Made by a program: the position numbers and the translations under genes | Notes under the pieces: generated by a model | Told to the model about the DNA's origin: nothing | Database searches by the model: none | Seen by the model: only the letters and a program-made list of their open reading frames with translations | Shown: piece after piece, positions 1 through 7,157 of the stretch | Numbering within the stretch: the first letter of the stretch is position 1 | How the letters are laid out: the number at the start of each line of letters is the position of its first letter | Source: an uncultured Oscillibacter sp. | GTDB lineage: Bacteria > Bacillota > Clostridia > Oscillospirales > Oscillospiraceae | Reading direction: 5' to 3' | Length of the DNA: 13,856 bases | NCBI GenBank assembly: GCA_905236835.1 | Contig: CAJOQY010000246.1 | Location: 1 to 13,856, forward strand

Positions 1-700
1 GAATATATTATCCATGCTGACGCTGGATGTCGCCCGCTATGACAACGGCTCTATAGACGGGCTTCTGCGCGCGTTCCGGCATTTATCCAGCGAGGGCGTC
101 TTCCCGAGTGAATTGGGCAAATTATCCGACGAGGAAATTTTAAGGCTTCTGCGAGACGCCGAATACGCCGGGGCGTCGCGGGGCAACGCGTTCGCCGATA
201 GGCTGGCGCAATTGACCAATCATGCCCTTCAGGGACAGGGCGGGGCCGCCGCTCAAGAGGCGTTTCATAATATTCTGGCGTCGCTTTTAATCAATGAAAG
301 CGTATATATGCCGTTAAGCCACGCGATGATCCCGTTGGATTGGAACGGCAACAAAATGTTTTCTGAAATCTGGGTGGATCCGGACGCGGAAAACGGTCAA
401 AACGGCGGCGGGGCGTCACAGCCGGTCACGCGCGTTTTAATTAAATTAGATATAGAATCCCTTGGCGCGTTTGATTTGTTATTCAATCTGCGCGGCGAGA
501 CCGTCTCCGTCAGCGCGGCGTGTCCGAGGAGCGTGGCGCCGTTCGCGTCACAGGTGTCTCAGGCGCTGACGACGATTCTGACCCGAAACGGCTTTCAGGC
601 CGAATCCGTCAGCGTCGCCGAGATGAAACGCCCCGTGACCATCTCCGAGGCGTTTCCGAAGATTTATAAAAACATGAGCGGAATCAACGTGAAAGTATAA
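1..700 (+). CDS. FliK-like flagellar hook-length control protein, C-terminal part (5' end outside window)
   Basis: The reading frame is open to the left edge (codons for N-I-L-S precede the first ATG at 14), so this is the C-terminal ~232 residues of a longer protein. The segment from about residue 108 ('HAMIPLDWNGNKM', counted from ATG 14) through 'VLIKLDIESLGAFDLLFNLRG' and on to the alternating helix/strand end matches the pattern of the FliK C-terminal (Flg_hook) domain: a 'PLxWNG' opening, then an 'LdxxxLGxxxxxxxxRG' strand pair. FliK proteins measure hook length and signal FlhB to change export substrate. The last residues ('SGINVKV') resemble the tail of the divergent FliK-like proteins that precede FlhB-C homologues in Bacillus and Clostridia (ylqG/ylqH-like pairs). 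The next gene is exactly such a homologue, which supports the call. The upstream part is not visible, so full-length FliK versus a shorter YlqG-like protein cannot be decided. Confidence 0.72.
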   Translation, partial: NILSMLTLDVARYDNGSIDGLLRAFRHLSSEGVFPSELGKLSDEEILRLLRDAEYAGASRGNAFADRLAQLTNHALQGQGGAAAQEAFHNILASLLINESVYMPLSHAMIPLDWNGNKMFSEIWVDPDAENGQNGGGASQPVTRVLIKLDIESLGAFDLLFNLRGETVSVSAACPRSVAPFASQVSQALTTILTRNGFQAESVSVAEMKRPVTISEAFPKIYKNMSGINVKV

Positions 701-767
701 TATTAATATTTAATTTTTATTGATTAATTTTAAAATTTTAATTTTGCTTTTGTAATCACGTTGTAAT

Positions 768-796
768 TTGCCTTCCGGGGCGTTTTATGATATAAT
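768..796 (+). promoter_or_regulatory. SigA-type promoter with extended -10, upstream of the FlhB-like gene
   Basis: The sequence shows a -35-like TTGCCT at 768-773, a 17-base spacer and a perfect TATAAT at 791-796, preceded by TG at 788-789 (extended -10, TGnTATAAT). A start site near 803 would give a leader of about 48 bases to the ATG at 851. It lies in the 150-base gap after the FliK-like gene, whose first ~65 bases are A/T-rich without a clear terminator hairpin. The promoter could therefore add transcription to read-through from upstream. Confidence 0.6.
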
Positions 797-850
797 ATAA
801 AAAATAAAAAATAAATTCAAAGAGAATCGCGCGGAAAGGAAGGTGCGGCG

Positions 851-1207
851 ATGCCAAGACCGTCAAGACGGGCGGTGGCTCTGCAATACGGGCCGGATGA
901 CGCGGCTCCGGTGGTAGTGGCCTCCGGCATGGGCTATCTGGCGGAAAAAATCGTGGATGTGGCGCAGGAAAACGGCGTCCCCGTATACGAGGACGATTCG
1001 CTCGCCACGATTCTGACGCAGTTGAATCTGGGACAGGAAGTCCCCCCGGAATTGTATCAGGCGATTGTGGAAATTTACGCGTATTTTTTGAATTTCGACC
1101 CGTCGAACCGCGAGACGCATGAAACGCGCGGAACGGCGTCGAATCACGCGCCGCCGCGCCCGGATGAGACGCCGGAACAGACAGCCGGTCCGGAGGCCGG
1201 GATATAA
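851..1207 (+). CDS. FlhB C-terminal-domain homologue (EscU/YscU/HrcU family export-switch protein)
   Basis: A 118-residue soluble protein. Residues ~6-80 match the cytoplasmic domain of FlhB/YscU export-switch proteins: 'AVALQYGPDDAAPVVVASGMG' is the strand following the cleavage site in FlhB, then 'AEKIVDVAQENGVPVYEDDSLA' and 'IGxEVPPELY'-type motifs (here 'LGQEVPPELYQAIVEIYAYF'). It has no transmembrane part and begins just after where the FlhB NPTH autocleavage motif would sit ('PSRR' instead), so it resembles an already cleaved FlhB C-terminal fragment. Stand-alone homologues of this kind (YlqH of Bacillus, FlhX of Helicobacter) are known; at least the Helicobacter one can work with the flagellar gate. 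Residues ~85-118 form an unusual Pro/Glu/Thr-rich, probably disordered tail. A good Shine-Dalgarno (AAAGGAAGGTG, 835-845) supports the ATG. The FliK-like neighbour is the expected functional partner. Confidence 0.85.
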   Translation: MPRPSRRAVALQYGPDDAAPVVVASGMGYLAEKIVDVAQENGVPVYEDDSLATILTQLNLGQEVPPELYQAIVEIYAYFLNFDPSNRETHETRGTASNHAPPRPDETPEQTAGPEAGI

Positions 1208-1244
1208 TTAAAATATAATAATTAATTAAAATATAATAATTAAT
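1206..1244. repeat. Tandem 18-bp A/T-only repeat in the FlhB-like/PilZ spacer
   Basis: The unit AATTAAAATATAATAATT occurs perfectly at 1206-1223 and 1224-1241, followed by a partial third copy (AAT, 1242-1244). It begins inside the stop codon of the FlhB-like gene. The surrounding 1202-1261 contains no G or C at all. Each copy contains a TATAAT, but no -35 at a proper distance was found. Confidence 0.85.
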
Positions 1245-1281
1245 AAATAAAAATTATAAATCGGAGCGATTGGACGCTTAT

Positions 1282-1290
1282 GGAAAGGGG
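1282..1290 (+). promoter_or_regulatory. Ribosome binding site that decides the PilZ gene start
   Basis: GGAAAGGGG lies 8 bases before the ATG at 1299. The alternative GTG at 1290 would overlap this site, so the ATG is the better start. Confidence 0.65.
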
Positions 1291-1298
1291 TGTGCGAA

Positions 1299-1934
1299 AT
1301 GGGAATTTTCAGACGGAACCGGAAATCCTGTCGGCCTGTTTATATGCTTTTGGACCGCGATTCCCATGTTTTGGCCAAGTGCGAACGCATGGATCAGGAT
1401 GATGACCCGAATCCGAAATTCCGGATCACGGACGGGCGCGTCAACCGCGTGGAAATATCGGAAGTGGTGCAGGCCGTCCCGCCGGGGGACCCGGACGGGG
1501 CCGCCGGGGAAGCCGTGATCGGCAGAGTCGTTTCCCGGCAGGGAAATTTAATCACGCTGGAATACCTGCGCGAGAGCGGATCCATGCTGCGCCGCCATTT
1601 CCGCGTGCCGGTGGCGTTCGAGAGTTATATTTATCAGTCCGGCGGCGGACGGGAAGCCATGCGCTCGGCGGATTTAAGCTGCGGGGGAATCGCGTTTTAT
1701 TCCGGCGCGCCTCTGGATGTCGGCGGCGTGACGGAGATTGTGATTCCCGTCACGGCCCCGGAGCCGCTGATCGTATCCTGTCATGTGCTGAGAGCCGTAC
1801 CCGTTCAGGAAGCCGTTTTCAAATTCGGGGCGCGGTTCGCGGATTTGATTCACGACGAGGAAGCGGCCATTCAGGAAGCCGTTTTCCGGATTCAAATGGA
1901 AGCTATCCAAATGGCGCGGCAAAACGAGATATAA
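1299..1934 (+). CDS. PilZ-domain protein (predicted cyclic-di-GMP receptor)
   Basis: A 211-residue cytoplasmic protein. A PilZ domain occupies about residues 95-205. The ligand-binding arginine motif RxxxR is visible as R98-R-H-F-R102, and the second motif (D/N)xSxxG as D125-L-S-C-G-G130, followed by the beta-barrel strand 'FGARF' (176-180) and the usual C-terminal helix (~186-208). Both c-di-GMP-binding motifs are complete, so ligand binding is likely. The N-terminal ~90 residues would be a YcgR-N-like or degenerate beta domain ('VIGRVVSRQGNLITLEY'); I do not assign it firmly. In motile Bacillota such proteins often act as brakes on the flagellar motor or link c-di-GMP to surface structures. 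The location between flagellar export-switch genes and S-layer-type genes fits either role. The start was chosen by the Shine-Dalgarno at 1282-1290. No terminator lies between it and the FlhB-like gene, so co-transcription is likely. Confidence 0.88.
   Translation: MGIFRRNRKSCRPVYMLLDRDSHVLAKCERMDQDDDPNPKFRITDGRVNRVEISEVVQAVPPGDPDGAAGEAVIGRVVSRQGNLITLEYLRESGSMLRRHFRVPVAFESYIYQSGGGREAMRSADLSCGGIAFYSGAPLDVGGVTEIVIPVTAPEPLIVSCHVLRAVPVQEAVFKFGARFADLIHDEEAAIQEAVFRIQMEAIQMARQNEI
1804..1886 (+). repeat. 17-bp perfect direct repeat inside the PilZ gene
   Basis: TTCAGGAAGCCGTTTTC occurs at 1804-1820 and 1870-1886, exactly 66 bases (22 codons) apart and in the same frame. Both copies encode Q-E-A-V-F. 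The first copy lies in a PilZ strand, the second in the C-terminal helix. Confidence 0.8.
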
Positions 1935-2006
1935 AATTTATAAAATTTTTGATTTTGATAAAAATTAATTAAAATTTAATAAAAAATAAAATCAGAAAGA
2001 GAGAGG

Positions 2007-5000
2007 ATGATGCCTGAGATGCGCGGGATGAGAAAAACCGGCGAACGGCTGATCGCGCTGTTGCTGGCGGTGTGGATGATATTGCCTATGTTTCCGGCGT
2101 TTCCGCCGGGGGACGGACGGCGTAATATTTTGACGGCTTCCGCCGCCGCCTCGGATGAGGCCGTGGCGAAAATCATGGAATGGGGCGTGGCGAACGGCTA
2201 TTCCGACGGACAGTTCCATCCGGAACGGCTGGTCACGCGCGCGCAGTTCTGCGCCATGATTAACCGCGCTTACGGCTATCGGGAGATGTTTTCCGGCGAT
2301 CTGCCGTTCCGGGACGTACAGCCGACAGCGTGGTATTATGATGATATTTCAATTGCCTATCAAATGGGCTATTTCACGGGCGTGAGCAATAACGCGGCCA
2401 ATCCGGAGGGCTATCTGTCCAGACAGCAGGCCATGACGTTATTGGCGAAAAATTTAAGATTAGATTCCGTTCCGGGCGAAGTCACGGAATTCATAGACGG
2501 AAATCGCTTCGCCAATTATGCCAAAGGCTATGTCAAGGCCGCAGTGGAACACGGTTTAATCGCCGGTTACGCCGACGGGACTTTCAGGCCGGAAGAAAAT
2601 ATCACGCGCGGCGCGATGGCGATTTTATTATATCGCGCGCTGGGAAATCTCGTCAACGAATCCGGCGTTTATGATCTTGGCGACACGTTCGGCAATGTGA
2701 CGGTTTCCGTCCCGAATACGACGCTGAGAAACGGCGCGATCGCCGGAAATTTATATATCACGGGCGGCCTTGGGCTTGGCAACGTCGGGATGGAAAATGT
2801 CCGGGTGCTGGGTGATATTATCGTCGCCGGAACGGGCGTGAGCGAAACCGGCGCGGAAAGCGTGGTCCTGCGCAACGTCGAGGCCGATCAGCTTCAAATC
2901 GATTCTTTGACGGGGCAATATTTATCTTTGAGATCCGAGGGTACGACTTCGATTAAAAACACGACCGTCCGTTCGGACGCTTATATTCAAGACCGCACGC
3001 CGACCGGACAGGGATTGTTAAATATCAATCTGGAAGGCGAACAGGACAACACGTTTACGCTGTCCGGCAATATCGAGACGGTATCCGACAAAACGCCCGG
3101 ATCGTCGCTCATCGTCGCGGACGGGACGATTCAGAATCTGACGATTCATGAGGAAGGCGCGGGATCCAGTCTGCGCGTGGATAATAACACAACCGTCAAG
3201 CAATTAAATCTTGACACGGCTGTCCCCGTCACGGGCGACGGCGATATAGCGTCCGTGAATATCAATACTGATGGGACAAACGCCGCCATGCTGCCCGATA
3301 CCGTCGCGATCCGTCCCGGCATCGTCTCCCGCGTGTCCGGACAGACTATGACGGCGACGCAGGCGCAGGAGACATCCGATGATCCGAGATTATTGGCGGG
3401 CTATCCCCGCGCCATCAATATCGCCCCGACAACCTGCACGGCGCTGTTTTCGACGAATAAAGCCGGAACGGTCTATTGGGCCGTGACATCCGTGACGGAC
3501 GGCTCTGTGACGGATGATTTGTTGATCAATCCGCCGGTATACGGCTCCCCGACGCTGGCGCACGGCAACACCAGAATCGCGTCGTCCAACACCGAGGCGC
3601 GCGTGGCTGTCGCGAGATTAACCGCCGGCGGCGCGTATTATTTATCAGCCGTCTTGGTCGACGCGCGCGGCACGAGAAGCCCCGTCAAAGTCGCGTCGTT
3701 CTCCACGCCGGACGGCACTGTCCCCGCGTTCAACGCCGGGTATCCCGCCATCAGCGCCGATACGTATGATCGCAACTCCGTCGCGATTGACAGATACAGC
3801 GCGCAAGTGATCGTGATGGCCAATAAAAACTGTATGCTTTACTGGGCGTTATATAATCAAGGCAGCGCCACTCCCACGGGCGGCGATTTCCGCTCCGGCT
3901 CGCTGTCCGGCTCCATCGCCAGCGGCGTACAGCCTTTGACGAGAAGTTATCCGTCTCTGGTGCAATTGACCGGACTGACCGAACTGACGGATTATGATGT
4001 CTATTTATGGCTGACGGACGCCGATTTCGCCCAGAGTTCTTCCGTGAGAAAATTGACGTTCAAGACCGTGGACGGCACCCCGCCGGTATTTCTCGCGGAT
4101 CTGAGCGTCACAGCCGTCCGCGCCACGTCTCTGGCGCTGACGACGACCGTCAACGAAAACGCCACGATTTTCTGGGTCGCCGTGCTGGCCGGGGCCGATT
4201 ATCCCAAGCCGCAGACCGGCAGTTCCGTCGTCACGGAAGAATACGCGCGCCTGCAAATCTCATCCGGCATGAACGGCGTCAAATCCGGCTCCGTCAACGC
4301 CCGCGCCAATACGCCCGTGAACATCAACGTCTCCGGCTTACAGGCGCAGACGGCTTATGACATCTGGTATATCGCGCGCGACGCGGCGGGCAATTATTCT
4401 TATTATCCGCCGGGGGATCTGGATAATCCCAATGATCCCAATAACCCGCGCCGCGTGTGCATGATTACGGCGAACACGCTGGATAATATTCCGCCGACGG
4501 CGGTTCAGGAATTCACGCGCTATCCCGAGGGCGCGCCGGAAAGTCCATACGCCGACAGCGGAATCCGGATCGTATTTTCCGAGGGCGTCCAGCGCGCGTC
4601 CACGGATGAGCGTTTAATTGATTTATATCGCAATATTACCGCCGCCGGCACGACGACGGACCGCGCCGCCGCGCGCGAGGCCCTCGCCGACTGTCTGCGC
4701 AATACGATTAAATTATATGACCGCACCAATCCCGGACTGCCCGTCCAAGTCCAAGAACGCACCCGGGATAACGAAAATATTATCGAAAACTGGGTGATTG
4801 ACTACCGCAACGCGCAAGTTCTCACGGAAGACACCCGGACGGTCGTCTACTTCCCGACGATCATCGAACGCGCGGGAGAGCGTACAAGCGCGTTAAGATT
4901 AAGCTCCGGCGTTTCGTATTATTTCACGATTGAGGATATAGCCGATATTTCCAGCGCGCAGAATCAAATGCCCGTCACGCGCCTTGACAGATTCCGCACG

Positions 5001-7157
5001 ATTTCGGCTCAAGTCGCCTTACAGGCGCTCAGCCTGCCGAATACCAGCTATCCCGAGGGCGTCAGCGATATTGACATGACATTCTCCATGACGCCGCTGT
5101 CCACATCCACCGCCGACCGGACAACGACATGGGATATGCTGATCTGGTCCGACACGTCCTGCAAATACGAGCTTTATACCCGCAGCCGCCCCGCGGAGGC
5201 GACTTCTTATGACAGACCGTGGCGGCGCGTCGAAAATCCCGGCGATCCGGCCAATACCGGCGTCGGAAGCGTGACGATTCCATCCAGACGGCAGATTTTC
5301 GGACAGTCGCTGCATTTTAATTTATACCGCTACGGCGTCGGCGAAACGCCCAATTTAACCGACTTGGAAGATGGTCGCGTGTATGAATACGCCATTCATT
5401 TTTTGGAAGTCAACGGCGACCCGGAACGCACCGGATGGAGTCAGGAAGTGCATTTTAATATTTCCGTCGTCGCCGGTTCGTCCATTGAATTAGGCAACCT
5501 CGCCGCCAATATCACGGAAGAACGGTTCGCCGAGGCCAAAGCCCAAGAAACCGTTCAGGAACTCAGCACGCCGGATAATCTGGGCTTCCGCCTCACGCGC
5601 GCCTTTTTGGACACCGTCGCGCCAAGTTTCTCATCCGGACGGCCTATTTTCGATCCCGGCGACACGACGGTTGAAATGCGTCTGCAATTGAACCGCTCCG
5701 GCATGATCTTTTATGCCCTCGCCCCCGCCGACGGGACCATTACCACCCGCGACATGGAAGGCCTCGTCGTCGACTGGAATCGAAAAGACGACATCCCCAC
5801 ATCCGGAAGCGATATTAAATTAGACGCGTCCGGCAACGAAATCCGCGATGAGGAGGGCAATTCCATTCCGCTCGCGCCTTTCTATGTCTCCGTCCCGCCG
5901 TATCTTGAAATCGTCAACCCCGAATACGACAACCCGGAGATTATCACCGGCAACACGGCCATTACGTCCGGCTCCGTTACCATCACGGCGCGCGGCTTAA
6001 TCCCCGAAACGGATTATTTCGCCTATTTCGTCACGCGCGGCACCGGTCAGACGTATTCGCCCAACGTCCAGATTTTCAGATTTACCACAACCGAAGTCCA
6101 GCGGCCCGTGATTACACTGGATCTCGCCAATCCCATTGTCAACGTCGGCGTCAACCGGGAATCCGAAGTCGATTTCATGGTCGCCAATTATAACTCCGCC
6201 GCCCTGAGCAATCTGCTCAGCCGCGAATTCTGGAACAACGATCCCACAGGCGACGCGGATCCGCCCGCCGCCTATCGCAATTACGCCACCATCGGAAACG
6301 TCTTGCAGGCAATGGCCACCAATCTTTCCAGTACCGACAGCGGCGGCGAAGGATCCGTATTCGACAAATACGCCACCCAGACTTTTAAAGACCAAGTCGC
6401 CGAATATATCCGCGCGTCGTCATCCAATACCGCCGGGACCATCATCGGCGTGGGACACGGCGTGGAAATCCAGCCCGGCGCGCGTTACGTCGTGGACGCC
6501 AGCAATTATCCCATGTCCGAGCGCGCGCAATACGCCTTCCTCGCCGTCGGACGAAGCCCGTCCGGATCCGGCGACGCCTTCCGCGCCATTTACCCCCTCA
6601 GCCTTGTGGACAGCGACGCCCCCAAAGTCACCGCCGTCGAATCCACATTAAATATGGACGTTGTGGACGGCGAAGTCGGCAGCACCTGCTCCGGGCGCGT
6701 TTCTTTGACCTTCAACGAATATCTCTATCACAGCGACGACTCCACATCCCCGCCGACATTGCAGCAGGTTGACCGCGGAACCATCATCGCCACCAGCCGA
6801 CAGCCCGGCGGAGAATACGAAAATTTCATCAGCATAGGCTCCTTGATCCAGAGTGAATCCAATACTTCCGAAGTCGGCCTTATGCTCCTTGACAGCGAAG
6901 TCGGCCACCAGACCCTGACAATAGATTTCGCGTTCGATCACGCCCAGAACGGCGCGTTCATCACGTTTACCACGGATATTTGCGACCAGTACAGCAACGT
7001 CAGATCATCGCCGCTGACCGTCCGCGTCAATATCCAGCGCGTCCGCACGATTGTCGATGTCAGCCCGGAAACCGGCGACCCGATTTACGGCTATATCTCC
7101 ACGCCGCTGATCGAAATCACATCCGATTGGGACGCCAGAACCACACAGGCGACATGA
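2007..7157 (+). CDS. Large SLH-domain cell-surface protein with beta-helix-like and Fn3/Ig-like modules
   Basis: A 1716-residue secreted protein. Layout: a basic N-terminus and hydrophobic signal segment (~14-32); three SLH domains (~48-92, 98-152, 160-214) with the motifs 'VTRAQF', 'LSRQQA' and 'ITRGAM', which typically bind pyruvylated cell-wall polysaccharide; a region of short repeating strands (~225-445), like the beta-helix-type segment of other SLH proteins; then several Fn3/Ig-like beta domains marked by repeated '[VL][FY][WY]A[VL]' strands ('GTVYWAV', 'CMLYWAL', 'MIFYAL') and an SbsA-Ig-like 'IRIVFSEGV' (~853-861); then a C-module (~1365-1716). The C-module has C1561 in 'TCSGRVSLTF' and C1659 in 'ICDQ'. 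No enzyme domain or LPXTG motif is seen. Residues ~572-1716 are collinear with the third surface protein. The start is ambiguous: AGAGAGG (2000-2006) abuts ATG 2007, is 3 bases from ATG 2010 and 12 from ATG 2019; ATG 2028 gives the most compact signal peptide. Confidence 0.88.
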   Translation: MMPEMRGMRKTGERLIALLLAVWMILPMFPAFPPGDGRRNILTASAAASDEAVAKIMEWGVANGYSDGQFHPERLVTRAQFCAMINRAYGYREMFSGDLPFRDVQPTAWYYDDISIAYQMGYFTGVSNNAANPEGYLSRQQAMTLLAKNLRLDSVPGEVTEFIDGNRFANYAKGYVKAAVEHGLIAGYADGTFRPEENITRGAMAILLYRALGNLVNESGVYDLGDTFGNVTVSVPNTTLRNGAIAGNLYITGGLGLGNVGMENVRVLGDIIVAGTGVSETGAESVVLRNVEADQLQIDSLTGQYLSLRSEGTTSIKNTTVRSDAYIQDRTPTGQGLLNINLEGEQDNTFTLSGNIETVSDKTPGSSLIVADGTIQNLTIHEEGAGSSLRVDNNTTVKQLNLDTAVPVTGDGDIASVNINTDGTNAAMLPDTVAIRPGIVSRVSGQTMTATQAQETSDDPRLLAGYPRAINIAPTTCTALFSTNKAGTVYWAVTSVTDGSVTDDLLINPPVYGSPTLAHGNTRIASSNTEARVAVARLTAGGAYYLSAVLVDARGTRSPVKVASFSTPDGTVPAFNAGYPAISADTYDRNSVAIDRYSAQVIVMANKNCMLYWALYNQGSATPTGGDFRSGSLSGSIASGVQPLTRSYPSLVQLTGLTELTDYDVYLWLTDADFAQSSSVRKLTFKTVDGTPPVFLADLSVTAVRATSLALTTTVNENATIFWVAVLAGADYPKPQTGSSVVTEEYARLQISSGMNGVKSGSVNARANTPVNINVSGLQAQTAYDIWYIARDAAGNYSYYPPGDLDNPNDPNNPRRVCMITANTLDNIPPTAVQEFTRYPEGAPESPYADSGIRIVFSEGVQRASTDERLIDLYRNITAAGTTTDRAAAREALADCLRNTIKLYDRTNPGLPVQVQERTRDNENIIENWVIDYRNAQVLTEDTRTVVYFPTIIERAGERTSALRLSSGVSYYFTIEDIADISSAQNQMPVTRLDRFRTISAQVALQALSLPNTSYPEGVSDIDMTFSMTPLSTSTADRTTTWDMLIWSDTSCKYELYTRSRPAEATSYDRPWRRVENPGDPANTGVGSVTIPSRRQIFGQSLHFNLYRYGVGETPNLTDLEDGRVYEYAIHFLEVNGDPERTGWSQEVHFNISVVAGSSIELGNLAANITEERFAEAKAQETVQELSTPDNLGFRLTRAFLDTVAPSFSSGRPIFDPGDTTVEMRLQLNRSGMIFYALAPADGTITTRDMEGLVVDWNRKDDIPTSGSDIKLDASGNEIRDEEGNSIPLAPFYVSVPPYLEIVNPEYDNPEIITGNTAITSGSVTITARGLIPETDYFAYFVTRGTGQTYSPNVQIFRFTTTEVQRPVITLDLANPIVNVGVNRESEVDFMVANYNSAALSNLLSREFWNNDPTGDADPPAAYRNYATIGNVLQAMATNLSSTDSGGEGSVFDKYATQTFKDQVAEYIRASSSNTAGTIIGVGHGVEIQPGARYVVDASNYPMSERAQYAFLAVGRSPSGSGDAFRAIYPLSLVDSDAPKVTAVESTLNMDVVDGEVGSTCSGRVSLTFNEYLYHSDDSTSPPTLQQVDRGTIIATSRQPGGEYENFISIGSLIQSESNTSEVGLMLLDSEVGHQTLTIDFAFDHAQNGAFITFTTDICDQYSNVRSSPLTVRVNIQRVRTIVDVSPETGDPIYGYISTPLIEITSDWDARTTQAT

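Noticed and set aside
761..766. TTGTAA as a -35 element
   Set aside because: It is 24 bases from the TATAAT. TTGCCT at 768-773 gives the proper 17-base spacing.
1206..1244. CRISPR-like repeat
   Set aside because: It has only two contiguous A/T-only units with no spacers and no cas genes.
1955..1982. Possible promoter TTGATA / TAATAA before the SLH gene
   Set aside because: Both boxes are weak and lie in almost pure A/T sequence where such matches arise by chance.
6980..7153. Upstream start (6980) for the miniature gene
   Set aside because: It would overlap the conserved C-module of the SLH gene by 178 bases, and the extra residues are Arg/Pro-rich out-of-frame sequence. ATG 7154 or 7253 is better.
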